Origin: Brachynemurus nebulosus | Taxonomy: Eukaryota; Arthropoda; Insecta; Neuroptera; Myrmeleontidae | Length of the DNA stretch: 64,000 nt | Assembly (NCBI GenBank): GCA_035578155.1 | Contig: JAPWDM010000005.1 | Coordinates: forward strand, 24,240,877-24,304,876 | Direction: 5' to 3' | In this document: positions 1 through 12,628 of the stretch, in pieces | Layout of the letters: every line of letters starts with the position of its first letter | How positions within the stretch are numbered: position 1 is the first letter of the stretch | Notes under the pieces: generated by a model | Databases searched by the model: none | The model's input: only the letters and a program-made list of their open reading frames with translations | Told to the model about the DNA's origin: nothing | Translations under genes and position numbers: made by a program

Positions 1-339
1 TTTGACAGATGGATGAACAAAACAAAAATACATATCTATTCCTGCACTGTGCAGTACGTTTGGTTTAAAAATCAATATATGTTAGTTTTAACAGCAATTT
101 GTGACCTCGAGCGACTCAACCATTTTGGACCGCCCGTTACTCGATATCTCACTGAATCATTGAAATCATCATTTTATCACTTGGAAAATATTTTTGCGAT
201 ATTTGATTGCTTTAGTAGCAAGCTGATCGTCAGATTTTATTCCCAGAGACAAAATTATCCTTGTCTGGGGTCTATAAACTAATATAAACTTAATTTTATA
301 ATAACAAACAAATATCGTTTTAACATTTTCGGTAAACTG

Positions 340-501
340 ATGGTGGAGTTGTCGTCGGCCAATGCGGCGTATGGAATGAGACGGGTCATGGAGATTGGGA
401 AGCGGACGGACAGAGAGAATTTGGATAATGATTGCGACGAGATTACCATTACTGTACCATTGGGACTATTTTCGAAAACAATGCAACTAATCCACTGCTA
501 G
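340..501 (+). other. GC-rich patch with a short open frame, unassigned
   Basis: This patch is clearly more GC-rich than the sequence around it. It holds a 53-codon open frame from an ATG at 340 to a TAG at 499-501. The opposite strand is also partly open. I recognise no domain. In this genome the only confirmed exons are GC-rich islands, so this could be an exon of a neighbouring gene, but no convincing splice sites decide it and a transposon fragment is equally possible. Confidence 0.2.
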
Positions 502-1144
502 TCGGTACGCTACATATATCTGTACAACACTAGTTAGTTAGTATGGCGCTATCTGGCAATTATAGGGGTAATTACTGGGTATTTCTCTATCCTGCTTCGT
601 CCGTTTTCGATCGTTTTTCGCCTCGTTGTGTTCACATGTCTCTTCTGTGTGTGATGGAAATTTATTGTAATGGTTGATTCACAACTTTTTTTTCTAAGTC
701 GATTTATTAGGTACTTTTAATTGGTGAATTGATATTGTGCTTTTTTTGGAGGAAAATTTCTCCTTTTAATTGAACCAATCAAAGCTGTAAACTTTGCAAA
801 ACAGAAAACCAAAGAAACCGCATTTGATGCGGAATGTATTGAGAAACCACAAATATAAACAATTATATTGATTGTTTATTAAAATTTACAACAAAAGTTG
901 AAACACCAATTATTGGAAATTATCATAATCAGTTGAAAATTAATTAGTAGTATTAACATATTATCAAAATTTATTGATAAAGTTTTTATAACAAAAAAAA
1001 AGTTTTTCTCCATAATTTCTGAAAGCTATTCAGTCATTTTTGAGGTAAAAATTAATTTATTGATCGCGGTGGGATTTCGAACATTTAATATTATGATTGA
1101 AGAGCAAAAATTTAGTGTTAGTAGTCAGTGGGTGTAAGCAAAAA

Positions 1145-1876
1145 GATACCCCTGTCGCAGCTTCTGCATAACATACAGAATTTCCAAAGACTGAACACTG
1201 GTGAGTCTCATATAACAACCTGTATCCATCTAAAATAGTTTAGCTTTCTAACAGTGAACAAATTTTTAAAAACGGTGGTGACGTGTTCTTGAAAGCTTAG
1301 TTTATTTTTATTTTGAAAAATGAAACAGATAGGTGTACTATGATAACAAAAACGATGATGCATTTATTATAAAGACATTCAGCAAATTTCTTAATTTTCT
1401 CAAAAACTAATTTACTTAGAACTTATCTGTTCACTTAGAACATAACTATCTTATGTAATTTTTTACGCTCTTGTCGATAAGTAAAAGAAAATTAAAAATT
1501 TTTTGAATTCTGATCAATTTTTGCAAGAAACCATTCCAAAAACGGCGAAGAATTGCCAAAATTTTGGCTTCTAAAAATCGAACGTGTTTAACTGATCAAC
1601 TTATTCAAGGATTATGGACTTTTAATCTTTTCACCAAATTTTGTAAAAACTAAATGCTTTGTTCGGGAGTTATCGCACAGACACGTACATACATGCTTAA
1701 ATTTTAGTGAAGATCATTTTCGGTTTCTCCAGGCTTCGAAACAAATTTATATCATAGTCCCGAGCTTGAGCTGAATTTCCGGAATGGAGGTGAATTACAG
1801 CGACTCTCATGGTAAGATCTGAATCTTACCATGAGAGTCGCTGTAATTCACCTCCATTCCGGAAATTCAGCTAATA
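1145..1876 (+). repeat. TAGCGAATTTCC repeat family, diverged copy
   Basis: The left end (ACCCCTGTCGCAGC, then CATAACATA and GAATTTCC) matches the left flank of the copy at 46.1 kb. The right part (ATTTTAGTGAA, CATAGTCCCG, GCTGAATTTCC, GGAAATTC) matches the right end of the copies at 46.6, 56.1 and 57.8 kb. Unlike those copies it has no long TA tract. A near-perfect hairpin occupies its right end. The boundaries are approximate because the terminal bases have diverged. Confidence 0.55.
1769..1872. repeat. Perfect 50-bp-arm hairpin with 4-nt loop
   Basis: Positions 1769-1818 are the exact reverse complement of 1823-1872, separated by CTGA. The arm sequence starts AGCTGAATTTCCGG. The arms are the terminal sequence of the surrounding repeat family, duplicated head to head. 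Confidence 0.9.
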
Positions 1877-2060
1877 GCAACTATTTGCTGCTCTTTTATA
1901 GCAACTATTTGCCGCTCTTTTACAAATTTTAATTATATGCGTAATGGCTGGACGAAGGTGAACTCGCTCCCTTGACCATTTTTACAGTGTAATCTGGCTC
2001 CCGAGTCTCTTAATGATCTATGTAAAGTCGCTCCCTACTCCTTACTCCCTATAGTATATT

Positions 2061-2256
2061 AAACTAATTAAGCTAACTTAATCTTAACTAACATCACCAT
2101 CTAGTTTTTATATCAAAGTGGAAGTATATTGTCAAAACTAACTAAACTAATCTAACCTTAACTAACTTCACCACTTAGTTTTTATATCAAAGTCGAAGTA
2201 TATTGTCGAAACTAACTAAACTAATCTAACCTTAACTAACCTCACCACCTAGTTTT
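2061..2256. repeat. 74-bp tandem repeat, about 2.7 copies
   Basis: The phrase CACCA(T/C)(C/T)TAGTTTTT recurs at 2095, 2169 and 2243, exactly 74 bp apart, together with the ACTAACTAAACTAATCTAACC segment. The copies are very similar. The surrounding 1.95-2.47 kb carries the opposed motifs CGCTCCC and GGGAGCG, so the array may lie inside a larger degenerate repeat. Confidence 0.85.
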
Positions 2257-3421
2257 TAAAGAAAATTTGTCTTTGAAATATAATTTTAAATTTGATAAAT
2301 CAATAAATTAAACATTAGCAAGAAAATATTTTTCGTAAAAATATATAAACCTTACTTTTTGTTTAGAGGGTTCCAATAATTTTCAACTGTCGCGTATACA
2401 CATGAAAACAAATGTTGCAAGCTCCCGTTGAGATGACGAACGCTTGCTGACCATTTAGGGAGCGACTTTATCTACTCCGTAGTGGCTAAATTTTCTTAAT
2501 TATTAACGGAGATGAAAACTTGTTTATTATGAGTTACTCTTTGAGCTTGAGTCGATGCCGTTCTGAAACATACCCTTCGTTTCTTGTATACTAACTCCCA
2601 CACTCTCTTAATACTGTCCGTCCAAAAAAATTTTGTAAATGTGAATTGACCTTTAGAATTTTGTATACAAATCACATTTACAATTTAATTTGATCATTAG
2701 CCCGCGTGCTCAGTCCCATTCTACATGCATAATACCAGTAGCAGCGCTTGTCTAATAACCAGTTTACCAGTTTAGTTCACAACACACTAAATACACTGAT
2801 AGTGCTTGCCAGCAGTATAGAGAAAGGCATAGTATAGAATTAATTAAAGCTATTATCGCCTATCATCTGTTTTAATTGCTTCACTGTATGCTATATATGT
2901 ATAAGTGTATTATGGCCGGTACCCAACGATTACAGCAAGGAACAAAAATATACATATAGTCTGTGAACGCAATAAACTGTTTTTGGGTAAAACAGTGCGT
3001 TTAGAAGATGTCATAATTGTTTTGTCCGTATCTATCCATGTTTGACCATCTTTTTTGAGTCCATCTCTCAGCTAGTTCATTATTTTGATGGTAGTTTATC
3101 AGTTGGATCCGATCTTTAATTTCTTTTGAATAGGTGGCCCACGAATATATTGGATGCCATGTTGATTTTATGAGACAAACTGAGCAAGCAGACAAATAAG
3201 TAAAAATTAGGGTAATTGTGTCGAACAACTGTCTCAACGCAAATTCAAGAAGCTCTAACCCTTCCCGAAACAGTATTGCTTGTGTAATTAATTACATTAG
3301 AAATGTTTATAATTTCCAGGTTTACAATTTTCAATTATTTGGCCAAGTTGCTTTGTTTAGATTGCAAACACTTACCTAAAATGGACTTGAAATTTTTTCG
3401 ATTCTAAATCTAAATCTTTTA

Positions 3422-4021
3422 TCAAAGGAAAAGACTTAAGAAATCTGCTATACAGCATAAATACAAGCGGCCCAGTCGTTCTAGAACGTCTTGTGCTTGG
3501 AAGCACGCGGCTTGCGTCAGAGTTGAATGAGTGAATGCTGTAAGTGGGTCGGGATTCAAAGCTCCCATTGCACGTAGGCCACCAAATACGGGCCCATTGT
3601 ACCTCACGACATTCAAGAGGAACTAGCTAATACCCAGTCTCTCATAAAAACTCAGGATTGCACTAAAGTCTGCAATCCTAATGTTCTCGGAACTCAGTAT
3701 TGGAGATCCAAGATACTTGCATTTCAAGGATCACAATGCTACACAACAGCATAAAACATGGGACGAAGATTCGTCCTCTAGGCCGCACCTTCGGCAAAGA
3801 GGACTTTCCACTAATCCCATGATATGCAGGTGCCTCCTCAGGACGTTATGCCCCGTGAGTATTCCTGTTAACCGGCTCAGCTGTATCCTGCTTGGAGATA
3901 GCAATTCTTTTCTCCGTTTTAAACTGGGCAGTATTATAAGCTCTCGGGCCTGTCTGGCCGTTGTACACACTTTCCAGAGTGGGGTGTATTGTCTTTTAGC
4001 CCAGTCGTCCACAGCACACCA
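3422..4021 (-). mobile_element. Decayed non-LTR retrotransposon, 3' end of ORF2
   Basis: Read on the minus strand, 4021-3731 is open and encodes the region that follows RNase H in insect R1/I/Jockey-type non-LTR elements. It has the conserved LTGILTGHNVLRRHLHIMG block, then a Cys/His cluster of the form C-x2-C-x9-H-x2-C (CRRCGLEDESSSHVLC). After CCCVAL an in-frame TGA interrupts the frame, which then continues through KYLGSPILSSENI to a second stop near 3630. The remaining sequence down to about 3422 is probably the 3' untranslated part. No endonuclease or reverse transcriptase domain is present, as expected for a 5'-truncated copy. Clade assignment is tentative. Confidence 0.75.
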
Positions 4022-5150
4022 CACTCTCTAGAATTGCGTCAGAGTTAGTCAAAAAATGTTCAATATTGTCAAGATTGCTCCAAGATATCTTAAAAAATTC
4101 TAGTCCAACAAAGGCAACCTGTGGGTCTATTGAAGGAAACTAGTTTTCTTGCATTGATCGACTATCAGTTTTCTTTAAGAATATTCTGTTATAAAAAAAT
4201 AATATTATTATGTAAGTTGCTAAAAAGTACTAAGTGGTCCGATGTAGCCGACTCTTCCTTATGTAGGTATACAGTATATAGTGAGTTTGAAAATTTTCAT
4301 GTAATTATACATCGATAGAATCGTTGGAAAAAAAGGGCATTTAATAGTACCAAAATTTACATCACATTGCATAAGAAAAACAAAAATTTGAAGATCGTAA
4401 CTAGAAAATAGCAGTCATGAAAATTTTTTTAGATATTTAAATTATACGTAAAAAGTGCTTGCAAAGAAAAGAAATTTGGGAAGTATGAACGCAGAATTCT
4501 ACTTGTCTGGTGCTTCCGCATTATTCATCTAATATAATTGAAACTATATATAACTAAACCGTTTACAAGTTTTCCAGAAATTTTATATCATTTACAACAT
4601 ATTCCAAAATCAACAAAATTTTGGTTAGGCCAGTTATTCGCCACATTTAAATATAAAATAACTTAAGGATTTCTAAGCAGAAGGAAAGTTAGAAGATTAT
4701 TCATCATATCCATCATTGTCCAAACTCTTTATTTTAATTATCCATTAAAATACTGTTCCCGGAGTTAATTCACAACAATCGAAAATCAGTAAACAAAATT
4801 ACCGGTTCGACTAATACGTCCACAATTCCATTACCTTCCCCACCTCCCTCATCAAATGTTTATTAGCTATTTCATGATTATTTTGCTTTCACATATAGCA
4901 TATGCTGTGAATATCAAATTTGGTGGAACATATCACATCGACAATTTTATTCTACTATATATGTAATATACGATCAAATTAATTTCACACGAATTGAGAT
5001 TTGGTACTGACCGGACTTTGTACTTTACCGGTTTCGCGTTCTGGTTGATTGATTAGTAGTTAATATGTTTATTGGTTGGTTTTAATTATTCGATAATAGT
5101 GTAACAGAAAGCATCATTTTCAAAATTATGTCACAAATGTTTCATTTTTA

Positions 5151-5476
5151 GGGTTCCGAAGAAAACGCTTCAGAACTGACCCATAATTTTTAGAACTTTC
5201 GATCTACGAGTATGAAATTTTGCACATACATGCTACAGATAAAAATTTAAATTTTTTCGAATATTTTCCTGCATTGAAAAGTAGGGATGAAAATTTTTTC
5301 ATGTATACCGCATCGTATGAGATATCATTAAAACGACTGCAACGTATTTTAAATGTATTTAATATTTTTCATATAAAAGTTTCAATATAATTTCTGACAC
5401 TTGATATTAAAGTAATTTAGTGGATTGTGGCACGGTGAAATAGACGTCCATCACCATCCGATCACTTGGCCCTTAA
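5151..5476. repeat. TAGGGTTCCGAAG dispersed repeat, copy 1
   Basis: It starts TAGGGTTCCGAAG, contains ACATACATGCTACAG and ends near CACTTGGCCCTTAA. The same order of blocks occurs at 41330-41705. The two copies are strongly diverged internally but share both ends, which suggests an old non-coding transposon family. Confidence 0.5.
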
Positions 5477-6091
5477 GGTTTCGTGATCTTATTGTTGTTC
5501 GATATTATTAAACTGTCATATATAATAATATTACATTCGGGTAATCATGGGAGAAACTTAGTGTAGTTAGTGTTTAACAATTTAATATTTCTATATTTTG
5601 ACGCCAATAATAATTGGTGATAATTAATTAAAAACGTAAGTTTTTTTTCTAATGAAATTTAATTTCATTTTATTATAGCAATTGTATGTATCAAAATTTA
5701 TTTTGCATACTTTTGTGAATATTTCAATTATTTTTTTTTATTATTTAATATTAGTATTAAGTTTATGTATAATTAAGCGTTCGTTTCTCTCAAGCTTACT
5801 CCTACGTATGTAAATAATTTTTTATAATATGTAAATAGACGGTATAGTATTATGTATAAAATTTTCACACCTTTTAATCAGGTAATATTTTTCTGTTTAA
5901 TTGTTATCAAACAGCTGTAATAGTTTTGGAATTTATATTTGTCGATTGGCTAGTTGGTTAATTGGTTAATGCAATTAATTGATAACTTGTTTTTATTATT
6001 CAATATTGATTACTTAATAATTGATTTGTTTGTTTAAAGACTCCATTCCATAATTGTGAACAGATTCATTTGAAATTTGTTGAAATTCAAA

Positions 6092-6145
6092 TGAAATTGT
6101 AAATATATTTGTATTGTTTGAAATTGTAAATATATTTGTTTGAAA
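6092..6145. repeat. 27-bp tandem duplication
   Basis: The unit TGAAATTGTAAATATATTTG plus seven more bases occurs from 6092 and again from 6119. Confidence 0.8.
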
Positions 6146-8687
6146 TTTATTTTTTTTTATTCTTTTACCCTTAAAGACATCGTGGTTACTGGTTAATCAT
6201 AGGGTTTTAATGCAACAATTCAATTCAGTTTTCGGTAGTGGTTGTTTTTTTGCGTACCTACTTTGCTAATAATTGTGTAAATTTAGAAATTTCCTATAAT
6301 AAAATTTATTAAAGATTATCCATTTCTTTTATTTTACTTTCTAAATTTCAGCTTCCCAAACACCACTAACTGATTTTCAGATTTTAATCTTAACTTATTC
6401 CCTCACCATAATAAAATTTTGTTGTACGACTCCTCAGTGAAATTGTGGTTCTTCTTACGATTTTTCTTCTCTTTGCGAAATATTGAGATTTAGAGTGAAA
6501 TTGTTTCTGTGCCCCGCCCCCTTTCGTAGCTTTTCAACTGCGCGTCCAAGAAATTTGAAAAATATATACTTAACACTTGAAAAATAGATTCAATTAAAAT
6601 TGTGTCGGTAATTTTCAGAAACATAAGCAATTAAATTTTTCCCAATCAAGTAAAGAAAAAGGAAATGAGAAATTTTGCATGTAGGTATGTTTTATTATTA
6701 GAAAACATCCCTTAAAAAACCTAGATTATTAGGGTAAATGCTGGAAAATGAATTAAAAGGGTTTCTGACTATTGCAAGATTTGTAAGATATTTTGTATTT
6801 TGTGCCATACTCTAACATAAATGTTTATTCCCTGACCTGTATTCACCATTTTTAAAGAAAATGTTTTTGCTATTAATAAATAAAACGCTTTGCAAAAAAT
6901 ACCACTTTTACTTGTAAAACTCTTACAACATGTTTCGATGAATATGATCATTATCAAACAAGTGAAGATTAAATTCAAATACATGCCTATATGAGCAACT
7001 AATCCTCATAGAAATATCAGTAACATATTTACACGTAACATTCTGTAATATTATATGTAATTATGAATTTTTAAGATAAATTGTTAAATAAAAATATATG
7101 TTATCTTATCCCTAAAGCTGTGAAAAACTTCAGAGCCAACTTCAGCTACTGTGGAACTTTGACATAACAAATTTTAAAATATTACATTTCATAGTTATTT
7201 CATTGAAGATAAAACACGATAAAAATGAAACAAAATTTTCTGTCGATAAAAATTGATTTCAAAACTATATAGTAAGGAAGTATTAAATAATAAGATGAAT
7301 CATGACTTATTTTATTCGTAAAAATATCTTACGGTATTACAATCTAGTATTACTTTATTTTTTATTTTGTTTTTTTGAACAAAATATTTTCTAAAACTCA
7401 AATTTGTTGCTTAAATGCAATTTAACTCGAAGGACTGCCAATCCAAAAGCAGAAAATACTAATTTCTCGTGTGCAATCTGCAAATTAAACTTAATCCAAT
7501 TCTGTTTTAAGATTGATATAATAAAAATAAATGAAGCACCAAAAAACAAATTACTTCAATTTTTTGTTTTTCAAGTTATTAAAATTATTAATATAAATAA
7601 TATGGCTATTTGTCTAAAACAAATGATATATAAAATAATATTTTTTGTTTTTGAGATCATATCAAAAAATTTTTGAAAATAATTTTTCTGTTTCCAACCA
7701 CATGCATACAATAACAGTGGTGTATGTTGTACTTGTGCGAGTTGAAGGAAAGAACTGAACTAATGACTGAAATGAAACAGCCCGTAACGCGTCTAATGTT
7801 AGCGTCAATTAACATCATTAAATAAAATGCTCTTTTTAAAAATAATGTATGTTGATATATGAATGTTTTGTACAATCTGTCTTGCTGTGGAAATCTTATC
7901 TTTTTTTTCATTGGGTTGAATATATTGGATTTTGATACTTGGTGTTTTGAAGCACAGTAAATTGTTTTTACTGTAAATGAACGAATTCATTGACGAATGA
8001 TACAGATTATTGATAATTAGGCTTCCGGATTTAAGACAGGTTTGCAAGATTAAACAATTTTTTAGGGTAGTATTTGAAGAATTTGGTCTTTTACGAATTT
8101 ACAAGTCTAAATAGACGAAGGGTGGTTTTCAAAGTATCTTGGAATGAATCTTTACGACGTCTCTCGAAGAACATTGGGAAAACAAAAATTTATTTGAGAA
8201 GTGCGTATGGACCCAATAAAGTGTATTGGAAACTTTGACACCATCAATATAATAACATCGGACCAACTTAAAACTGATAATGACATTCTAGGTCAGTATG
8301 TCGGTCAGAAATTAATTTTTAATATATCAAATAATTCTAGAATTCGAAAAAACTTCACCAAAAGGCAAGGATGGATTGGATTCAGCCATTGTTTTGCACT
8401 TTGGTGGGGGAGAATCAGTTTTAGACAAATATCAGTTTTTTATTTAGAGTCTTCTTTTTCATAAAGTTTGTATTAAATTTTGTCGCCTCAAACTCTCTGT
8501 AGTCAGAAATTCGGAACCTTTGTAATTTTGGTATGTCACGTCTCTCAAGTTTTGAACATGAAATTTTTAATGTATAGGTACATGCTGCAGGTGTATATTT
8601 CAATTAAAATACTGATTTTTTATGAAGTACTTTCCCAAATTACAAAGTGGGAATAAATTTTCTTTTCCACCTACTCCATAGTATGGG

Positions 8688-8887
8688 CAGGATCGGCCAG
8701 AGAAATTATGGGCCCCTGGGCACAACAAAAGATTTTCAAACATTTTTATCCAAAAAAACAATTGACGAGTAAAAAAAACGTCTTCTCACTTTCTCCGGGC
8801 GTCTAATCGAGGCTGCGGGCGGGACACATTTTTAGACGCGGGCGCCCGAGTAATTGCTCTACCTACCCTACTCTCTTCCCGGCCCTG
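8688..8887. mobile_element. hAT-like MITE, CAGGGCCGG family
   Basis: Imperfect terminal inverted repeats (CAGGATCGGCCAGAGA on the left, TCTTCCCGGCCCTG on the right) bound 200 bp. Flanking octamers AGTATGGG (8680-8687) and GGTATGGG (8888-8895) match at 7 of 8 positions, as expected for a hAT target duplication. Inside are CTTTCTCCGGGCG and an ATTGACGAGTAAAAAAA segment that recurs in reverse orientation in the copy at 25386. Confidence 0.7.
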
Positions 8888-9066
8888 GGTATGGGGTATC
8901 AGTTGAGGTCCTATTTTCAAGATTGCAATCTCATGCTACGTTTGCAAAAGATTTAGCATCAGACTTAAAGCCATTATGGCGAAATTTAATATTTTTCTAA
9001 TAATCTTCAATAACTTTAGATTAGACTTGTTCCAGAATTGCTTGAATTAAAGAATATGCATATTAA

Positions 9067-9823
9067 CCCGGCGTGTGTACACTATATTTTCGAGAGCACG
9101 GAGTGTACACTGGGTCGTTCAAGGAATGGTCGTGTTTTCAAAATTTTCTAGGCTTCCAAAAAATCTCAAAAAATTCTGATTTACTTTTTGGAGTGTCTAT
9201 ACTACATGGTCCAGCAGTTGCCAGAGTCAAAAGTTTAAAACCGTTATTAATAAAAATCGACTAATAGTCCAAAAAGCATGAAAAATAAAATTTTCTAAAA
9301 AAATTCCTAAATCTACTATGAACGAATATTAAAAAAATGGTTTTAGGCTTTTATAGCTTATACTATGAGCTTTCAAATGAATATAGTTTTTTGACATCGG
9401 TTCCAAAAAGTTGAATTATTCAAGCACCTGAAAATGGGGAATATACTGCTGTGAATTAAAGCTGTGCACATTATTTACGCTATCTAACGTGGATCCATCA
9501 GTGAAATATAACGGTATACAATCATTTGTTTTAGCCTTGAAAAAATTGAAAAACTGCGATAAAGACAAAAATAACACCATTCATTTACCTTCGAAACTAC
9601 TGACGCCGTGTGTACACTGACCCCTTCAGGGAACGGATGGAACTTTTACTTGCTCGCGTCTGCAAGCCAACCGCTAGACCTGGGCATCCATTGGACCTTG
9701 AATTCCCACCACTAACTAGATTTTTTAGGGAGGGTAGTCAAAGCCCGCGGTTTATACACGTGAAAGATATTTGAGTCTTCAATTTCCACTGTTCCTTTAA
9801 AGACCCAATATACACACGCCGGG
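9067..9823. mobile_element. piggyBac-like non-autonomous element
   Basis: The element begins CCCGGCGTGTGTA and ends TACACACGCCGGG, and is flanked on both sides by TTAA (9063-9066 and 9824-9827). Terminal CCC...GGG next to a duplicated TTAA is the piggyBac superfamily signature. The motif GTGTACACTG recurs inside at about 9107 and 9610, as subterminal repeats. There is no transposase frame in its 757 bp, so it is non-autonomous. Confidence 0.8.
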
Positions 9824-11587
9824 TTAATTTTTCTGGCTTGTTGTTTTAAAACTTCAAGGACCCTGATGTTTTGCGAAAGCCAGTATTTATCATTTATTTT
9901 CGGCGAATCGATTACAAAACAATTCTACATAAAAGAATTAATGTCTTAATTAAATATTTCGTTTTAATTCATTTCTAATCATATTTATCTAAAAAATTTT
10001 TCTAATATCATTTAATCTTTTGATTTAAGATTTCGTAATATAATATAACAAATAATTAATTGCAAAATATTTATTAGGAAAAATCAATAAATCCAACTCT
10101 GTAATCATTAATTTTAAACAATAAACAATAGCTTTGTATACAACAGTGAAGAAACATAATTTCCCAGTGTTCTTAATATTATATTAAATTATAGTTTGTT
10201 CAATAATTGGTCTAACAATTTCATTATATGGCTGTGTGTCTCTGTGTTGCTCTATGTGTATGTTTGTGAATGTATTGATATGATATTGCGATAAATCTTA
10301 ATTAGCATTTAAGTTTTAACTAATTCTGTAGATTTAAGATAAGACAACACAAACATTTACTAAACTATATACATATACTAAGCATATGAATATGCGAGCG
10401 AGATTTACTGAATAGAGAGGAATTAATAAAGGGAATCATTTATAAAGATACTATAATAAGTATGGTTAATGACAAAAATTATCGAACACTTTCCAAAAAA
10501 GTATGTGAGAATTGATTATACTGTGATGAATTCTACATCTCCGTGGTGTCCAATGGTGACGAACAAAAACAGTCTTAGTCTTGCAAGAGTGGGATTAAGA
10601 CCCATACTCAATGTATGGGTCGAATTCGAATTCTAACATGACCAAGGTCAAAACCAAAGTAAGACTACCTTTAGTAAAAAGTAAGTAAACCTTTCTTCGT
10701 ATCGCATTTTTGCACCTTTACAAGTGAGAAGCCTCTGTAAGCGAGATAACATTTTCGATTCCTTCAACTTTGTTTAGGATACATATTTTATCCTACTACT
10801 AATCCGATTCTTATATTGAAGTGACTCCAATCTTACTGTTATATTTTGTTTAACTTGCTTTCAGACCCGACGAGAGGATAGGGCAGCCGGGATTGCAGCT
10901 TCGGCACCCCGTCTGGACGAAGGAGCCTGTAGCGGTCAGTAGGGGCCCGGAAAAATGTGGTTGTTTTTGTTCCTCAGTTATTTTTAGGGGAGAAATTATT
11001 TAACAAATGTGCTCTGCCTGCTTGGTATTAACATTTAAGAAAGGAAAAAGATAAGTTAAGAATAATTTCTTAATTTAGTTAGAGTGAGAAATCATTATAG
11101 TAGTAGTATTATAATAATGTTTTTGACTAGGGCCGGATTTACCTCTGTGAAGGCCTCGGGACATTTCTCATGTGGTGGCTTCTGAGTAGGTACTTCACAT
11201 GTGGACGCCCCTGAGTACTTTTATGGAGGCGTTCCTGATGAATTTACGAAAAATAGCCTTGACACACTTATTTCAAATTTTCCTGAAAAATAGGCTTAAC
11301 TATTCCTTCTATTCTGTTTCTCTATATTGAAATTTTGTGGAGGCCCCGAGGCACGTGCCCCAAATGCTCTTATGTAAATACGGCTGTTTTTGACAGTCCA
11401 GAAAAAAAATAAATGGAAAAAATACCACATGGGATTGACAAAATTTTATGATTTTTATATAAAGAATAAAACTGTTACAACTGCAAATAACCAAATTTAA
11501 ATAAAACGTAATACTCTTCTTTGGGTTAGTAGCAACTTTTAAGTTAAGAAACATAAAAACCCGCATAGTTAACGGTAAGGGTGTCTA
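9824..11587. other. No gene seen; scattered repeat fragments
   Basis: AT-rich spacer. A 9-bp-arm hairpin (GACCCATAC/GTATGGGTC) lies at 10599-10621. Fragments resembling the CAGGGCCGG MITE family (GAGAGGATAGGGCAG near 10872, AGGGCCGG near 11130) are present, but the ends cannot be delimited. Confidence 0.5.
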
Positions 11588-11894
11588 CACAATCAATGAA
11601 ATAAGGAATAACAAATAAGAAATAAGGAATAAGAAGTATGCTCTCTAGTGACGTTGAGTGGAACTTTAACGTAACTGCTCATAGATATAAATATGTAGGT
11701 ACTTTTGTACGTCAAAATTCGTGATTTTTTTCACTTTAGTGACAAAAAAAGTCATCACGAACGTTATTTTTTCATGAATTTTGATGTACAAAAATACCTA
11801 AATACATATACCTATGGGCAGTTACGTCAAAGTTCCATTCAACGTCACTAGATGGCATACTTCTTATTCTTTATTCCTTATTTCATTGATTGTG
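11588..11894. mobile_element. Hairpin MITE with TA target duplication
   Basis: Terminal inverted repeats start CACAATCAATGAAATAAGG and are flanked by TA (11586-11587 and 11895-11896). Each arm is about 150 bp and the arms are some 90% complementary, so almost the whole element folds into one hairpin. TA duplication suggests Tc1/mariner-type mobilisation. The left arm contains an extra internal duplication of the AAATAAGGAATAA motif. Confidence 0.8.
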
Positions 11895-12628
11895 TATGAC
11901 CCATAACATTGATAGTTCGACAACAGTACTATTAGTGAGTACTCGAATAGTTTTGTATGTTCCAATTACGTTCTAAATAATCTAAATGGTGCCATTTCAC
12001 TCTGACACATAACATTTTGTGATTTAAACTAATTAATTTAATATTATCTTGTCGTTCAGCCGAACTATTATACTGACATTTAATGACTCAGTGAGTGAGA
12101 GAAAAACAGACAGTCATACCTACACGGCGTAGATATGGATAAAAATACGATGATAATTTTCAAGAAAATTTTATTATTTTCAACTTTTTTTTTATGAGTT
12201 AATTTTAAACTGCCACGTCAAACTGTAAGACCCCGCAGAAAAAACAATAATATTTTTATGACATTTTGGGTGGCCTGCGCTAGATTGGACTGGAGTATTA
12301 ATTTTTATTACCTGCTAGTGTACAAAACCGTTAACAATTAATTGACTAATTAAGAAATATTATATAAATTTAAAAAAGAATTTAAAAATTTAGTCGTAAA
12401 TTTTGATTGTTATATTGATATTTTGTAATGACGTCTCGTCCTTTGGAGTTCTCGGGACTTAGTAAAATGGACTGGGCTAATTAGTATCAATATTGTAATC
12501 TTAAAGCTTATAATATAGAAAGACTGACAAGGTAATAAGGTATTGCTGTTATTTCTGGTGTATAATATAAGAGTTCAAACTTCAGTAGTTTATGTAGAAG
12601 CGCAGTCTGTGCTCATGCGGAGTCAAAT

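Larger units (their letters stand above)
4022..8687. other. No gene seen; AT-rich spacer
   Basis: Short open frames here are AT-rich chance frames without domain similarity. Apart from the dispersed repeat at 5151-5476 and the small tandem duplication at 6092-6145, I see no coding region, RNA gene or clear element. Confidence 0.6.

Noticed and set aside
3001..3237. 78-codon minus-strand frame with Trp-rich C-terminal part
   Set aside because: Composition is slightly better than random, but I recognise no family and see no splice sites or repeat borders, so no function is assigned.
3681..4031. 116-codon plus-strand frame
   Set aside because: It is the antisense shadow of the retrotransposon frame, whose Cys/His cluster and LTGxLTGH block identify the minus strand as coding.
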